64,000 nucleotides of DNA from Mercurialis annua (GCF_937616625.2 NC_065576.1:560501-624500), one strand, 5' to 3'; shown: positions 21,606 to 35,099, numbered from the stretch's first letter. Notes: a model not told the origin generated them from the letters alone. Made by a program: numbers and translations.

Positions 21606-22894
21606 ATGTTGAAGTTGGCCCTTGCTTGCTGCAAGGTCTATATATCTGAAAGCCGAAACAAGGCTGCTTTGGAGTCGATTGAAAAAGCTGCAAAGCTATT
21701 CCCTCAAGCGCCTATTGTCAATAAGTTTGAGGATGCAGCATACAATAGAGTTGGTTATACGCTTGTCACAGATCTGTCTCTGAAGCCGTCTTCAGACTCG
21801 CGTCCGTTGGAGAGTGCTGTGCTTGCTATGGTTAAAGCTGCTTTTGAAGCTATTGATTTTGGGCAGCATTCTGGAAGTCATCCTCGCCTTGGTGTTGTCG
21901 ATCACATCTGCTTTCATCCTTTAGCACATGCATCTGTGGACCAAGCCGCAGGAATCGCGCAGTCTTTAGCAGCAGTTGTTGGCTCCAGTCTTCAAGGTTT
22001 CAGCTCTTTGATATAATTTTAGTACTGGTGGTGATATAGGCAGGAAAAAAATTAGTACAATGACAAATTACGGCTGCATGACAAATCATTAGCAATGCAT
22101 CTTGGTTTTCAACATTTAAGAAAAATGAACTGATTTCTACATTGAAATCGAAGCAGGTCCTATGTGTATCCTGAGTTGTAGCCTTGTTTCTCTAATTAGA
22201 CCTGAGGAAACATTGGTAGACGATTTTTGTTTTTAATTTCGTATGATGGTTTAGATAATATTAATATTTATTCTTTATGATACCCGCCTTGTGTGGCCTC
22301 TATTTCATGAGCTTTGATTTTCATATCGAGTCAGTTCATTAGTATGTTTGTTTTCTGTTTTGCTGATGATCCTATATATAGCTTGCAGTTCCTACCTTCC
22401 TATATGGAGCTGCTCATGAGCAAGGAAGAACACTTGATTCAATCAGAAGAGAACTGGGTTATTTCAAGCCAAATTTTGGAAACCAATGGTCTGGGGGGCC
22501 AAAAGCAGAGTTCGTACCAACGAAACCAGATGAAGGTCCAGCTGAAGCAACTCGAGCAAAAGGCGTAGTTGTAATTGGAGCAACGCGGTGGGTTGACAAC
22601 TACAATGTCCCTGTTTTATCGACAGATATAGCTGCTGTACGTAGAATTGCGAAACGGGTTAGCGGCAGAGGAGGCGGGCTTGATTCGGTACAAACAATGG
22701 CACTCGCACACGGTGATGATGTGATTGAAGTTGCGTGTAACTTGTTAGAACCAAGTAAAGTGGGAGGAGAAAGAGTTCAGCAAGAAGTGGAGAGGCTTGC
22801 AGAAGAAGAGGGTATAGCTGTGGGGAAAGGTTATTACACTGATTTTTCACAAGATAAGATTATTGATACTTACTTGAAGTTAACTTCAAGATGA
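21606..22894 (+). CDS. Formiminotransferase-like protein, copy 1
   Basis: Exons 21606..21996 and 22389..22894 give 298 residues (intron CAAG|gtttc ... tgcag|TTCC). The protein corresponds to the formiminotransferase half of glutamate formimidoyltransferase-cyclodeaminase (FTCD), alone, without the cyclodeaminase half, as is usual in plants. Landmarks: CCKVYISESRNKAALESI aligns with the FTCD start (CVPNFSEG); SHPRLGVVD holds His92, matching the FTCD catalytic His; VPTFLYGAAH starts the second subdomain; GATRWVDNYNVPVLSTD and GGLDSVQTMALAHGDD follow. In animals the enzyme moves a formimino group from FIGLU to tetrahydrofolate; the plant role is not established. The start at 21606 is the first ATG, but an upstream exon is likely because the frame is open back to the acceptor at 21579. 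Confidence 0.88.
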
Positions 22895-24746
22895 TGTTAG
22901 ACAAGGTGTTATTCTTTTAAATCAAATTACTTCAAAAGATGTCATAGTGAAAGCTGCTTGTTTTTGGGGTTCTTGTTCCAACTTCCAATGCATGTGATTT
23001 GAGTGATTATATGATATCAAAGGTTCATTTTGCCTTTCAACCTTGGTACAGAAGATCAAATAAGGCCAAACTCGTCGCATTGGACAAAAACACCCTCAAA
23101 AAATAGCATTGTGACTTGTTTTACCCCCAGTTGTGGTGGCAGAAAACAATTGGAGCCGAAAGGGTAAAATGAGTCAAAATGCTTACTTTGAGGTTCTTTT
23201 TATCCAAAGCCACGAGTTTGGCTTTATTCGATATTTTGTGCCAAGTTTAAGTGGCATAATGAACTTTTGTAGGATTATCTAAATACAGGTACTCGGCTGT
23301 TTTTATTCCAATTCATATTGATTAGAGGAAGGTGTAGTTTTGGCATCATTTCTGAGTGATTGCTTTGTGTTTATAAGTTATAACAATCCATGAACATTCA
23401 ACTATTTTATCAGGCTTTGTGGCTCCATTTCTGTCTCAAGTTTGCATTCTATTTACTTAAGGATGTTTTTCAGCTTCTTCTTATGAGATGAAGAGGTGGG
23501 TTCAACATATAAGATGGTGAGATGATAAGGTTTGTCCAAAATCATTACTTATTATTATTTGTCTTTTTTGGATTGTCTACCTCTAATTAGTCGTTTTCAT
23601 ATCAGCATCAGTTTTCCCATTATATATGTGTTAACATATTTGTATCATACAGATATAATCGGCCAAGAATTCTGAAGGACCTTGTCGTTTGTCTTTGATT
23701 TTAGTCATTTGTTGAGCCATCAATGTCTGCATTAAGAATTCTAAATATTTCAAACCGAATTGAGCCAACTGATGGTTTATTTTTCGATTTTATTGGATCT
23801 GTAATTCGATCGCAACCAAAAGTGAACTCAAAATTATTATTTCTAAACTGAATTTATCTGTTTGATTTTTTTCATACCCCTGGCAATCTCATTATGTCAC
23901 AACTAGTGTGCCGTCCAAAAATTGCCTAAATACTATAAAGATTAATGCATATTGCGATTGAACCCCTCAACTTTTAATAATTATCTCGTGTAATTCGTAT
24001 TGCGGTTTTATCCCTTTATATAATAATCCGGGTTTCGTTTGTAGGTAACTTGTACCATGTAAATGATAAACAAAGACTAACCTCATTTGTCTTGGATGCC
24101 ATCAGGTCAACTAGCTACAGCTTATCTTGATTCCTAGTATTTTATTTCTAATATCTAAGCATCTTATTTCTTACACAAAGGACGGGACAATCCTGTATTT
24201 TTATTTTAAACAAGTATCAAATATCTAATAGTTATATCACTATTACAATAAATTAAAACATACAACTACCAAACAAAAACGTCACTCAATTTTATCTATT
24301 CAACATCTAATCGGGAATCGAAATCGATAGTCAGTTTGGTTCGATATTTTTCTGTAAGATTAAAATATATTTCAACCTGTTTGAACAAAAGCAAAACTAC
24401 AAGAACTGAAAATTGTAAAAGTCTTCATGTTTTTTAAATATTAATTAGAGTATGATCCTTTATTTATATAAAAACTATCTTCTTCATACGTGTCTGCAAT
24501 AAAGTATGATGATTGTGCAGTAGCATGTGAAACATCCGTTTGAATAAAGTAATAATCTCTTATCTATAATTACGGATCTTGAGGGTCCACAAGTAGGGAC
24601 TGTGTCTTAAATATGAGTTGTACTGTGCTGACTCATTTCATATGTTAATAAGACTTAGATGAATAGATATATTCATTCATACAGTAGCTTCTGCCTTGTA
24701 TTACCCCTTAACTCCTCCCTCTTCAACACACAAGCCAGACCAGACA
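22895..24746. other. Gap between the two formiminotransferase-like genes
   Basis: About 1.85 kb. It contains the inverted-repeat element at 23055-23232; the rest is AT-rich with no coding signal. The last 150 bp (ttcatatgttaataag onward) are likely the promoter and leader of copy 2. Confidence 0.5.
23055..23232. mobile_element. Foldback MITE, 178 bp
   Basis: Arms of about 75 bp are inverted copies: left starts ATCAAATAAGGCCAAACTCG and the right arm reversed starts ATCGAATAAAGCCAAACTCG; both continue to a 'ttttaccc' motif near the centre. No clear target duplication is left. Confidence 0.6.
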
Positions 24747-26035
24747 ATGGATTTTCACTCAACTTCCAAGGTAATTTGCTTTCTCTCTTTCTTTTTTCAT
24801 TGACTTTTAGATGCTCTTTGATAAAGTTACAAAATATGCCAAAACCAGTTCTTAATTTGTCATTCTTGGATTGAAACAGAAGAAGAAGACTAGAATTGGA
24901 AACCAATCGATGCTGCTATGTTGCAAGCTGTTTATATCAGAATCGCGAAACCGAACAGCTCTGGACTCAATTGAAAGAGCAGCCAGTGTTGATCCTGAGA
25001 CAGTGACAGTCACCAAATTTGAGGACCGACACTATAACAGGATAAGGTACACTTTAGTGTCGTATGTTGTTCTTGATACTACAGGAACTCCCATTTATAG
25101 CCCTTTGCATCAAACTGTCTTGGCTATGGCTGGAGCAGCTTATGCAGCCATTAACCTCGAGTCCCACTGCGGTGCTTATCCTCGGCTTGGTGTTGTGGAT
25201 GAAATTCTTTTTCACCCTCTGGCTCGAGCTACCTTGGATGAAGCATCTTGGCTTGCTAAGTCTGTTGCAGCTGATATTGGCTCTAGATTTCAAGGTTAGA
25301 CCTTTTCTACAGCTCAACGCTTCCTATTAAAAAGTACTGAATTGGGATCGCGGAAACTTGTTGATTCCTATGTTTCAGTATCTCGTTTCTGAAAACGCTT
25401 CTAAACTTCCGAAACTTCATAAAAATGTTGTTTCGCCAGTTTCCGTTGCAGCATTTTCTGTTTCAGCGTTTTTGTTTCCGTGCAATGTGAATGAAATATA
25501 GTTCTTGTGAATTGCAGTGCCGGTATTTCTTTATGCAGCAGCACACCCTACTTGCAAGCCTCTCGATACCATTAGGCGTGAGCTGGGTTACTACAGACCA
25601 AATTTCTTGGGAAGTCAATGGGCTGGATGGAGCATGTCTGAAATTCTCCCAGAAAAGCCTGATGAAGGTCCACAACAAGTGTCTCCGGCCAGAGGCATAT
25701 CGATGATTGGAGCACGCCCATGGGTGGCATTATACAATGTGCCTGTAATATCAACTGATGTCTCTGTGACTCGCCGTATTGCAAGGATGGTTAGTGCCCG
25801 TGGTGGCGGCCTCCCAACGGTACAAACATTAGGCCTGGTTCACGGTGAGGATTCCACTGAGATAGCTTGTATGCTGTTGGAGCCCAACCAGATTGGAGCA
25901 GATAAAGTTCATAGCCGGATCGAGATGCTAGCAGCCGAAGAAGGGTTGGACGTAGAGAAGGGATACTTCACTGATTTTTCACCTGAAATGATTGTTGAAA
26001 AGTACATGAATCTTATTTCTGCTACCAGAGACTGA
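24747..26035 (+). CDS. Formiminotransferase-like protein, copy 2 (catalytic His replaced by Tyr)
   Basis: Three exons (24747..24770, 24880..25294, 25518..26035) give 318 residues. The short first exon codes MDFHSTSK. The fold is the same as copy 1: CCKLFISESRNRTALDSI, FEDRHYNRIRYTLVSY, VPVFLYAAAH, RRELGYYRPNF, YNVPVISTDVSVTRRIA, GGLPTVQTLGLVHGED. The key difference is GAYPRLGVVD at residues 106-115: Tyr108 (codon TAT, 25177-25179) stands where copy 1 has His92 (CAT) and FTCD has its catalytic His. The frame is otherwise intact, so this looks like a conserved fold with changed or lost chemistry, not a decayed gene. Its second intron carries a GC-rich repeat (25341-25487). Convergent with the GT14 gene, 286 bp between stops. 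Confidence 0.88.
25341..25487. repeat. GC-rich 'gtttccg' inverted repeat in an intron
   Basis: Ends ATTGGGATCGCGGAAAC and GTTTCCGTGCAATGT are imperfect inverted copies, and the interior has 'gtttccgttgc', 'gtttctgaaaac' units like the element at 4174. Probably a decayed relative; no target duplication could be confirmed. Confidence 0.4.
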
Positions 26036-26320
26036 TCAAACACATTTACTTGTATGTATCAAGTTGCCAAGTTTTCAGCCAACATTAGCAATTGCTTGGC
26101 AACTAAGACAATGTACCTAGATATAACATTGACATTTGCTAATGAATCATTCAATAAAACTGCTAATTTGAAACTATCTCAGCAAAAAAATTTCTTTAAA
26201 AACTTTGATGTTTCAATCGATACAATGGAGGGCAAATGGAAAAAAAAAATCACTCTAGTTCTACTGTATAATCTATGGATACACCAATGTACACTTTGAG
26301 TTTATCAAAATTCAACTTTA

Positions 26321-28858
26321 TCATGAACATTGCTTTCTTAAATTGTCTTCAGATAACAATGTCTGAAACAATTGTTGCAACCTCTCCGCACCAGGGCCAG
26401 GTCTGAATTCCGAGTAATTTCCACGCACAGAGCACGGATCAGAACCATTATCCGAGCTGCCAATACACCATGCTCCAGGTGAAAACCGGATGGTGCGGCC
26501 TAGAAGCTCTTTGTCAATCTTGTCTAAAACTGGATCATCTCTAGCAAATTTTCGAGCAAATGGAGCCTTACTCATAACCATTTTGTCAAAGTCTTTCATG
26601 GTTAAAGAGATGGGATGCTGCTTTGGAGGAGTGTCCCAAGCAATGTAATGAAGATCATGGCTTATTGCTGTATTTCTGAATTCTTCAGTGTTGCAAATAA
26701 GTGTATGAAAGTATCCTTCAGGAGAGGAGATGAAATTTGTATAGTACATCAGGAGAGTTCGTGGGAGATTATCCCATCCCATTATACTGTATTCTATAAA
26801 AGATCGGGTTAGCATCACCCACGCTGACCCTGTATGTCAGGAGGCAGAAGAATTCAAAACTTTAATTATGGAACCAAAAATGACACAAAAACAAGATGGT
26901 CTATCATAAAAGTGAAGCAGATTGGTCAAAGGCGACAAGGTTACTGTCCGCTCAATGAACTTTTAAAGTTGGTCTAGATATGCCTACCAGTAAACAACTT
27001 GAAAGATGAGGGGAGCGATCTACGTTGAGAAGTCAAAGCAAGGTCGGATTTCTTTGATAAGTAAAGGCCTGGATCAATAATAATTGGTTTTGCCCTCTGA
27101 TTCCTGCAGAACATTGACAGATGCAACATGCCCATTTTCAAATGACTATCATAAAATGAATGAGGAATATCTTCTAGGAAAATGATATTGTGTTTTCTTA
27201 TTATTAACTTACAGCTTCCATCCAGTAATCTGCATATGTTCAATGAAATTTAGACTTCTTGACAAATTTGAGAAAACGTGAAGCATATCTGCACAACTAA
27301 AACATACATCAGATTCTAGTCCTGCAAACAACAGCTGCAAGAACCACAGATATAGGCAGAAGACAGTAAGATTTTCTAAATTTCATAGATGAAATTTTAC
27401 AAGCTAATGAGAACTTATTATAAGATAAGCAAACACATATGAAAGAGATCTTCTGAAAATACTCTCTCTGCAAGTTTATCTAGACCACATAAGCTGTGAA
27501 TAGCCTGAACATATTGACACAAACACAACCCTATAACAGATGACAGACAGATATGATCAATTTAAAAATCTTTCAACAATTTATTGAATGTTAAAGCCTT
27601 ATCTTTATATCTCAAGAAAGCATTTTGATTTGCTACATTTTGGAACTACAGTAAGGAGTTTAAACAAGTTGACAACATTTTCGGATTTCACTTTTGATTA
27701 ATGGCCACTTTTTTGCGGAAGACTCTAAGGAGAATCAAAAGGAAATGAGAAAGATTATGTCCAGAGTCAATAAACATTAGACTGCTCCTGTTATATACTG
27801 ATGACGAGGCTTCTCCCTAAATTAGAAGGTACCCATAACATTAGTAATCTGCAAACCATAATGTACCAAATCCTGGATGTCATACAATAGGATTTCATGA
27901 AACTATACAGTTTAGAATTCCTAACAAGCATCATTTAGCCACTCTTCAATCAAGTCTCTCCTGCAATGCTCATGAACAACAGATTGCTGCCAAATCCCGT
28001 ATCATGCTCGATTGGACTCTGCAAATATACTCTTTTGCTCTCGAATATCCATGTATCTAATAACAAAAACTAAGCTCTAAGAATGGACTCCAACATATAA
28101 CAGTGCCTAAGCTGTCTAGCCTTATGACCACATCAACAATCTATTGATAACATCATCAGTCATTACATCATAAAAGCCTCCTCACATGACAAAAATAACA
28201 ATAAACAAATCAGAAAAGCAAAAACTATAATGCAGAATCATTACTAACCATCTTGTGTCACAAGAGGATAATCCGAGGCACTGAGGTTGATAAACCAGTC
28301 CCACTCGACACTCTCCCTCAACATAATTGCAATTGCTTGAAGTGTACATGCTATCATAGTTGGTCCCTTATAGGTCACCAAATTCGACTGTGCCATTACA
28401 CGAACATTCCCAACTTCAAGGAAAGTAGAATCATTCTTCACAGACATTCCCAACTCCAACCTTTCACGAGGAGGCGCCTCAAGATCAAGATGTAAAATAT
28501 ACTGATTCCTCGGATGATACACTGCTTGCAAAGTTCTCATCATTCTACGACTATCGCCCTTAGTCCCCGAAATGAGATAAGCTAATCTAGGCGCTTCCAA
28601 TTTCAAATCACTAAAAGCATTGGATTTTTTTTTGAATTCTGATTCTACAAAATACCCGGTCGAATCCTCTGACCTTGAAAAAGAATTAATGTCTAATGAC
28701 AATTGATCTTCACCATAAGAGGAGGTAAATACCCTAAAACTAGTTGATAACAACAAAGTTAAAAACACAAGCAAGCTTGTTAAGAATGGAATGAACCATT
28801 TTCTATCACTAAACACCCTTCCTGAGTGAAAGCTGCCATTTTTTCTAGGGTTTTTCAT
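26321..28858 (-). CDS. GT14 beta-glucuronosyltransferase-like protein (GlcAT14 type)
   Basis: Four exons (28249..28858, 27213..27288, 26988..27103, 26321..26829) give 436 residues, typical of plant GlcAT14 proteins. It is a type II Golgi membrane protein: a short basic cytosolic tail, one membrane anchor (about residues 21-42, WFIPFLTSLLVFLTLLLS), a stem, then the Core-2/I-branching (GT14) domain with RLAYLISGTKGDSRRMMRTL, YILHLDLEAPPRERLEL, WDWFINLSASDYPLVTQDD and the later SAWVMLTRSFIEY, NTISHD-like block and WDTPPKQHP. Plant GlcAT14 enzymes add glucuronic acid to arabinogalactan proteins. The ATG at 28858 follows an in-frame TTG and is the first Met. Upstream sequence to about 29400 probably contains a 5' UTR intron. 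Confidence 0.93.
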
Positions 28859-29460
28859 GGAAATCAAATTCCCTGAGCAAAATGCTCAAAACCCCAGAAA
28901 ATAATCAAGTGAAGGGAAAAGCACCAAACAGTAGCAAAGATGTTCTGTAACAGAACCAAAGCCTCTTTTTTAGGTATATGAATAACATCCAAGCTAAGAC
29001 TTTGAAGCAAAAATGCATGAATTAAAACATACCAATTAATCAAAATCAAGATTAAGAAATGAAATCACCTCAATCAAATCAGAAAGATTCGATCTTCAAT
29101 TTTGTCAATGAATAAGAGCATCAAAGCAAATAAATGAGTTGATTTTTTCTTCTTTTTTGGAACTTTTAGAAACCTAGAATTAGTATAAAAAGTGGGGTTT
29201 GCTGTATAAACAGAAGCAGTAGATCTGAAAGCTGGTTGAAAAGGAGATTAAAGAAATGGAAAATTAAGATAAGCTTAAAGTGTAAGTCTTAGATGCTTCA
29301 AAAACAAGAGACCACTTCAAAATGGAAATATAGAGACATAAAAAGAGAAAACAAAATTGAACTAAAAATGCTTACTTGATTTGATTATAAGGAGAAAATG
29401 AGAGGGAAAAGTGGGAGTTTTTTTTACCAACGAGAGGTTTAAAAATGTTGAATTGAAGCA
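28859..29460 (-). promoter_or_regulatory. 5' leader and promoter region of the GT14 gene
   Basis: AT-rich, with T-rich stretches on the minus strand and several ag/gt sites that could bound a leader intron. No confident TATA box or exon limits. Confidence 0.35.
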
Positions 29461-32400
29461 TTTTATTCCTTTTGGGTGGATTAATTTTGAATTTAGATAC
29501 TTTACTTAATATTAAAAATGACAAATAAGTAAATTAAGACAAGAATTGAGAGATTAAAGGTTCGCCGAAGGCGTTCCGGTGCATTTTTGAAATTTCGGTT
29601 TTAAAATTTAATAGAGTCAATAGTTTAAAAATTAAAATGGATTTAAAAAAATAAAAGATCTAATTACCAACCAAATTAGGCTGAACTGTCGGCTGCGGGT
29701 TTTAGATAAAACAACAGGGGAGTATGCGTGAGACCCGGTAAGTCTAAGAGCAAAAGTTGGGATCCGCCGATAAGATGTCCGTATGATTCTGGTGCACACG
29801 TGGATGCAAAGTGTAGCCAAAATAGCATGGGAATTGGGATTTTGCAGTGGTTAGTTCACGAGTTGTGCAACGCATTTCAGACCAAACATCCTCATTTAGT
29901 AGCTTACTGTATCAATTTCAAAATCATTATTTCCAGCAAATCCAAAAGAAACCGATGTTGACATGCCCCCACGTTTAATACACCATCTTGGCACCAAAAG
30001 TCGCAGATTCAACCCCGGTTACGCCCTTTCTTAATATGGTGTGGTTGAGGTTGGACTATTGGTCATTATTGTCCGGAATTATTAGGTATGTAAACTTGCT
30101 GGCGGTCTATATTCCAAAATTTAATAATAATATTATGTTTCGGTTTAATAGAGTGAGTCTTCGTCATAAAAAAAAAAACATGTAAAGTATAAATAATTTG
30201 TGCATTTCTTGCTTTTTAGTAGTTGGACTTCATATTGTTATTTGAGGTTCAGAAAATGGACTTTTAGTCCAAAGTTGGTTTTGACATTCCAATTCTTTTC
30301 CATTACATAAACCAGCAATGGCCCATTGCAAGTGATGACGGTACAATTGTACAATTTGGTTGGATAATACATAGCAATTAAAGGTATTGATATTCATACT
30401 AATGACAATTAGTTGCTTTAATAGTTATTAGTGATAAAATTAATTAGTTCAGTAATTTTCTTGTGTATAAAGAAGTTAAAAATCAAAGTTTTTGTTTAAT
30501 CTTTTTAAGATTTTATTTATTTTAAACAAATGAATCTATTGTCTAGTAATTTTCTATAACTATTAGCACATTCATCTATTATAGTAATTTATTAATTTAT
30601 TTGTTAGCTATAACTAAGAAATAAAAGCTAAAAAATTATTTTTCAAATGTTATAACTTGATTAAGTTTTTTTTTTAAAAATAAAAATACTCATATTCCGT
30701 AAATAAATAAGTATTTCTTTATTTTTTATAATTAAATATTATAATATATGTATTAAATATGAAGGTGTTTTATTTAAAAAAATATAAAATATGAGCTTGG
30801 GACAAATAAAATACTAGAAAACATATACTCTATAGAGAGAGAGAAATTTATATAAAATAATATACTACTATATATGTAATAACATATATAATTCTGTTTT
30901 TTATAATATAAAAAGGTATATATACATATTTCATATTAAAAAATATGTAGATGACAATTGATTAAAATATCTAATAAAACATTCTATTCTTTAGTTATCT
31001 TGTTAATATCTTAATTGAATTGAAAATCAAAAACCGAAACATATCTCATTCTTTAACTAATAAAACCATATTTACAGTTTTAATTCATTTCGATTTCACG
31101 GTTCAAATTCAATTTTTGCACGTTTTATTCTTTCTATATAGATGACAATTGATTATCGGAATTTCAAGTGTTAATAGTTAAATGTTTTTAAGTTATGGAT
31201 GTAAACCGCCCGTTCTGTCGGAGGAAATAGGATTCGGTTCGAGATCAAGACCTTCATCATTCCACGAAAAAGAGCTCCCGCTGCTGGACTGCACAACCTA
31301 ATTACACATCCTGTGAGTGCAAAAGCCGATAAATGCCTTGAGAGGGATTAGAGTCTGCAATACGCAAAACACATTGGCAATCGTGCAAAGCCAAAGCCAT
31401 CCAGCTTCTGCTATCTTCTGCACCATTTTGCACCACATCAACCCATTATTTACTTGTAATAACAATTTAAAATAATTGCTTTCAATAAGATTTTCATTCA
31501 TTATTCTTTGTTTCAACTTTCAAGTTAAAATCGGGTCGAATCTATTATCCACTTTTTGATTACAAAATATACAAAAAATCATTTTCGCGATGTTCTTATT
31601 ATTTTGGACTTAGAACTAACTTAGAATTGCATTTTGAATTTATGTTTATAAATGATAATGATCCATTATTTTATTTAGATTTAATTGTTAAAAAGTACTT
31701 AAATTTTTTACCTTTTTATTTATGACTACAATTTTAAAATTGTCAGTTTTTGCAACAAGTGTTCCTCTTCCCCAATTATCAAAAGAAAAAACTACCGATT
31801 TAATAAATATGGATTTTACATTTTTTTGTGGATTTCATTTTCTTTATGAATTTTTTTTTTCAGCTTGTATTGATTTTATGGACATTATTATTTTTTAATG
31901 GATACATTGGTAGAGATCTGGGACTATTATTAATGATAAATTTCTTTAAAATGTACTCTTACATACTAGAATTCATGCAAATTTTACATAGTCTATGTGT
32001 GGTTGTAAATAACCACGTACCCTTGCTATCAATACTTAAATAGTTTTGGAAATTTAAAACGATCCTCTATAACCGTTTGGAGAACGGAAAGTTTCCGGCC
32101 GGCACAACTACGTACCGGAAATATAAAAGGTGAGGAAAATAATTGTATTTGAATGTGAAGAAAGGTAGCACATAAAAACAAGAGGTGACATGCAAAGCTG
32201 TATAAGTTGAAGTATTTTTGGAGGCTATGCAACTGACATGTGAGTTGTGAGAGTAGGCTAACGGCGCAAGCAATAGCATTATATATGTAAATAGGCCAAA
32301 CTCATCTTTAAGTTACTATACTTTCAAATTTTGTATAACTGGTTCTTTTTCAAATTTTTTGTCTTTATTTAATCCATGTGTTTAATTTGTTTTTGAATTT

Positions 32401-34770
32401 ATAGGTCATTTTTTGGACAGCAAATGAGTGTGTGTTACACACGTCGTGAGACACGTATGAGATCGAATCTAAATGACTAGCTGCTTAATGGAATGCTGAT
32501 AATTAAGGGTATTATTTGAGATTAAATATGTAGAGGGTCTAGATTGGTAATGAAGTTTCAAAGCAAGTGGTCCTCTGACTCACATCCCAAAAGCATCAAA
32601 AAGTCTCATTTGATTATTAAGTAATTGAAGTGACAATGATTGCTATCACTCTCTGCATAACCCAAAATTCATACATTTTATATTCGTTTAACTACTACTA
32701 GTTTCTAACAAATCTATATGTAGTTCCTTTAAAAAAAAAAATTATTTAGAGAGGGGGATTTTTGACATTTTTGTAAAAATTTGATATACATCTTTAACAT
32801 ATTTGATTTACGACTTTAGTAGAATGTTGGTGGATGTACACAAAATGTACTATAGTTAATATATTCATGGATGTAATTTCTTGTTGCATAGGGCACTTGC
32901 AATGTTGTTTGATCCATTCCTATAAAGTAACTTTTTACCACCAGGAGGGGTTGTGGTGAAGCGGTAATAAATTATTTTTATTAAACCAGAGATTTTTAAG
33001 CAGTAATTTTGAGCATAGATCAATTTTTTGAAAAAAATTGAAATTTTTATCGATTTAATAAGTCTCCTTCAGAATTGGTCATTTGTTGTTGCTCCTCCTA
33101 CCTGCTAAGTATAAACTATTCTTACCAACCATTTTATAGTAAAAAATATGCATGTGAATATTTTTTAATCATTTGAATATTGCCTTTTTGGGGACACAAA
33201 AAATGAGTTTACATGTTTTTGATAATAGCATTGTAAACTTTATTTCATTTATAACTTTTAAAATATATCGAATAAGTATTTTTAACTCTTTTCTAGTTAC
33301 CATTATTTTAAAAACAAAAATAAATTCTATTTTTTTTTCATATTGACTGAAAATTTTTGATAGTAGTTTAGTTTGTGCAAATACCTTTATACAAATGGAA
33401 CCAAAACACAATTCATATCAATAAATTTAAAAATTAATTTTGATTGCATCAGTGGACCAGTAATCGAAAAATAACCAAAAAATATAAATTTAAAGATGGA
33501 CTAAGCTTATCATTTTGAATTTAAGAGGTCGTATTCACTATCTATACCGTTAATTGTAAAATGAACGGTATGTATTAAAAAAGTTTAATTTAATATATAT
33601 GACTTATGAATTGCATCAGTGTTGTAAAACCACATAAAAACTGTACTTGCCATATTTATAAGACTTTATGCCAAAATGCCTACGGAACATATAATTCTTG
33701 TCTCTATCTTATTACTTACAATCTTGCCTTTTCTTTCTCTTTACTAATTAACTTTTCTTCTAGGAGTCCTTTTGACAATGTTTTTGTTTAATTTCCAAAT
33801 TTTATTAAATTGAATCTAAAAAATTAAAAAATAAACCCGATGATATGATATGAAACAAACATTTATACTAGCACCCGCTGCCTGATTTACAGATCTACTT
33901 ATAAAAAAAATTATTCAAATCAATTATATCAAACATTTAACTATTCATATGGACAAACTCACAAATCAATGGAAACTTGACTAATTAATTTATTTTTGTT
34001 TATTAAAACTTGAGTAATTACATACATTTACATTACATCTATTTCCAATCATTTGACTTTTTCAGCAACTTACACTACCTAACACTATGCCTACAAAAAG
34101 GAAGATTATTTTAAATTTTACCCCATCAAACAAAAAGGAGCCACATGCTACAGCTGCTTATAAACACAATCACAACTTTTTCTCTGGAGTCTTTCACTCA
34201 CCATTTTACAATCACTGTAACTATTAGGGTTTCATTTCACCAACTAATGGAGCTGTCGCCTTGTAAAAATAAGCTACACACAGAATGTAAAATTTGAATA
34301 TAGAAAGCAGCAAAAAGATACTATATAAAGAAATCAAACCTAAAGATTTCCTTTTTTTTTTCAACTCGGTTTGGGATTCGAATAATGGGTATGAACCAAC
34401 TTTAGTAGTCCTTCGTCGTTTCAACGAATTCTATCTAGTTTGATTTAAATTAGTCGGGATAATGACTCCGAGTCCGAAGATCGAGCAAAGTGTACCCGGA
34501 AAAGGCACTGGAAATAGAGCAAAGCCTACCAACAAAACAATCAAAGATATTTAATACTACTATACAATAAGAAAACAATGAATGAAGTGGATGTAACTTA
34601 TAATTAGCATTAGTGTATGCTCAATAATACTTCATCTCCTTCCTTCATATGAGATGGAGTTTTCTCATAAGCCAATACAAAAGTAAACCGAACCAAATCA
34701 AACCGAACTAAACCAAACTAAAATCCCTTTTTTATGGGTTAAATTTAGTATCTGGTGTCATGTCATGCAG
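29461..34770. other. 5.3-kb gene-poor region
   Basis: No coding frame with a recognisable product on either strand. It holds a SINE-like stretch near 29985-30178, a box B-like GGTTCGAGATC at about 31232 and otherwise AT-rich sequence with relics too decayed to classify. Confidence 0.5.
29985..30178 (+). mobile_element. Possible SINE relic with A-tail
   Basis: A box B-like stretch (GATTCAACCCC, about 30007) is followed 160 bp later by an A-run (about 30168-30178). ACATG occurs close to both ends and could be a target duplication. Box A is not convincing. Confidence 0.3.
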
Positions 34771-35099
34771 CAACTAGTATTATATAGTTAGAGCAAAGCA
34801 ACCAAACAACATAAACAAGGGGCTCTTAACTCTCGTCTCCATCTCCAACACTCACACCCCACGCCATTTGTTTCTCTCTCTACCCACTTCTCTCTCTAAA
34901 ACGCACGAACCCCAATACCCATCTCTCTCTCTTCACCAGATCTCTATATATCTTACCACCAAAGCCTCGATTTTTATCATTTTTTAACCTTTTCCTTTCG
35001 TTTTTTGCTCTACCCACCAACCAAAATCCAATCTTTTTCATCGGTTTGGCTGATTTTAGCCTCAAAGATCATTTTTTTAGAGAGGGGGAGTGAAAAAAA
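34771..35099 (+). promoter_or_regulatory. Core promoter and CT-rich leader of ULTRAPETALA
   Basis: A TATA-like tattatatag (about 34778) is followed by a leader rich in 'tctctctc' runs (34870-34945), a feature of many plant 5' UTRs and a possible GAGA-factor (BPC) binding site. The start ATG at 35100 sits in an A-rich context. Confidence 0.5.

Noticed and set aside
29728..29961. 77-codon frame starting MRPGKSKSKSW
   Set aside because: No similarity recognised and no promoter or splice context; probably chance.
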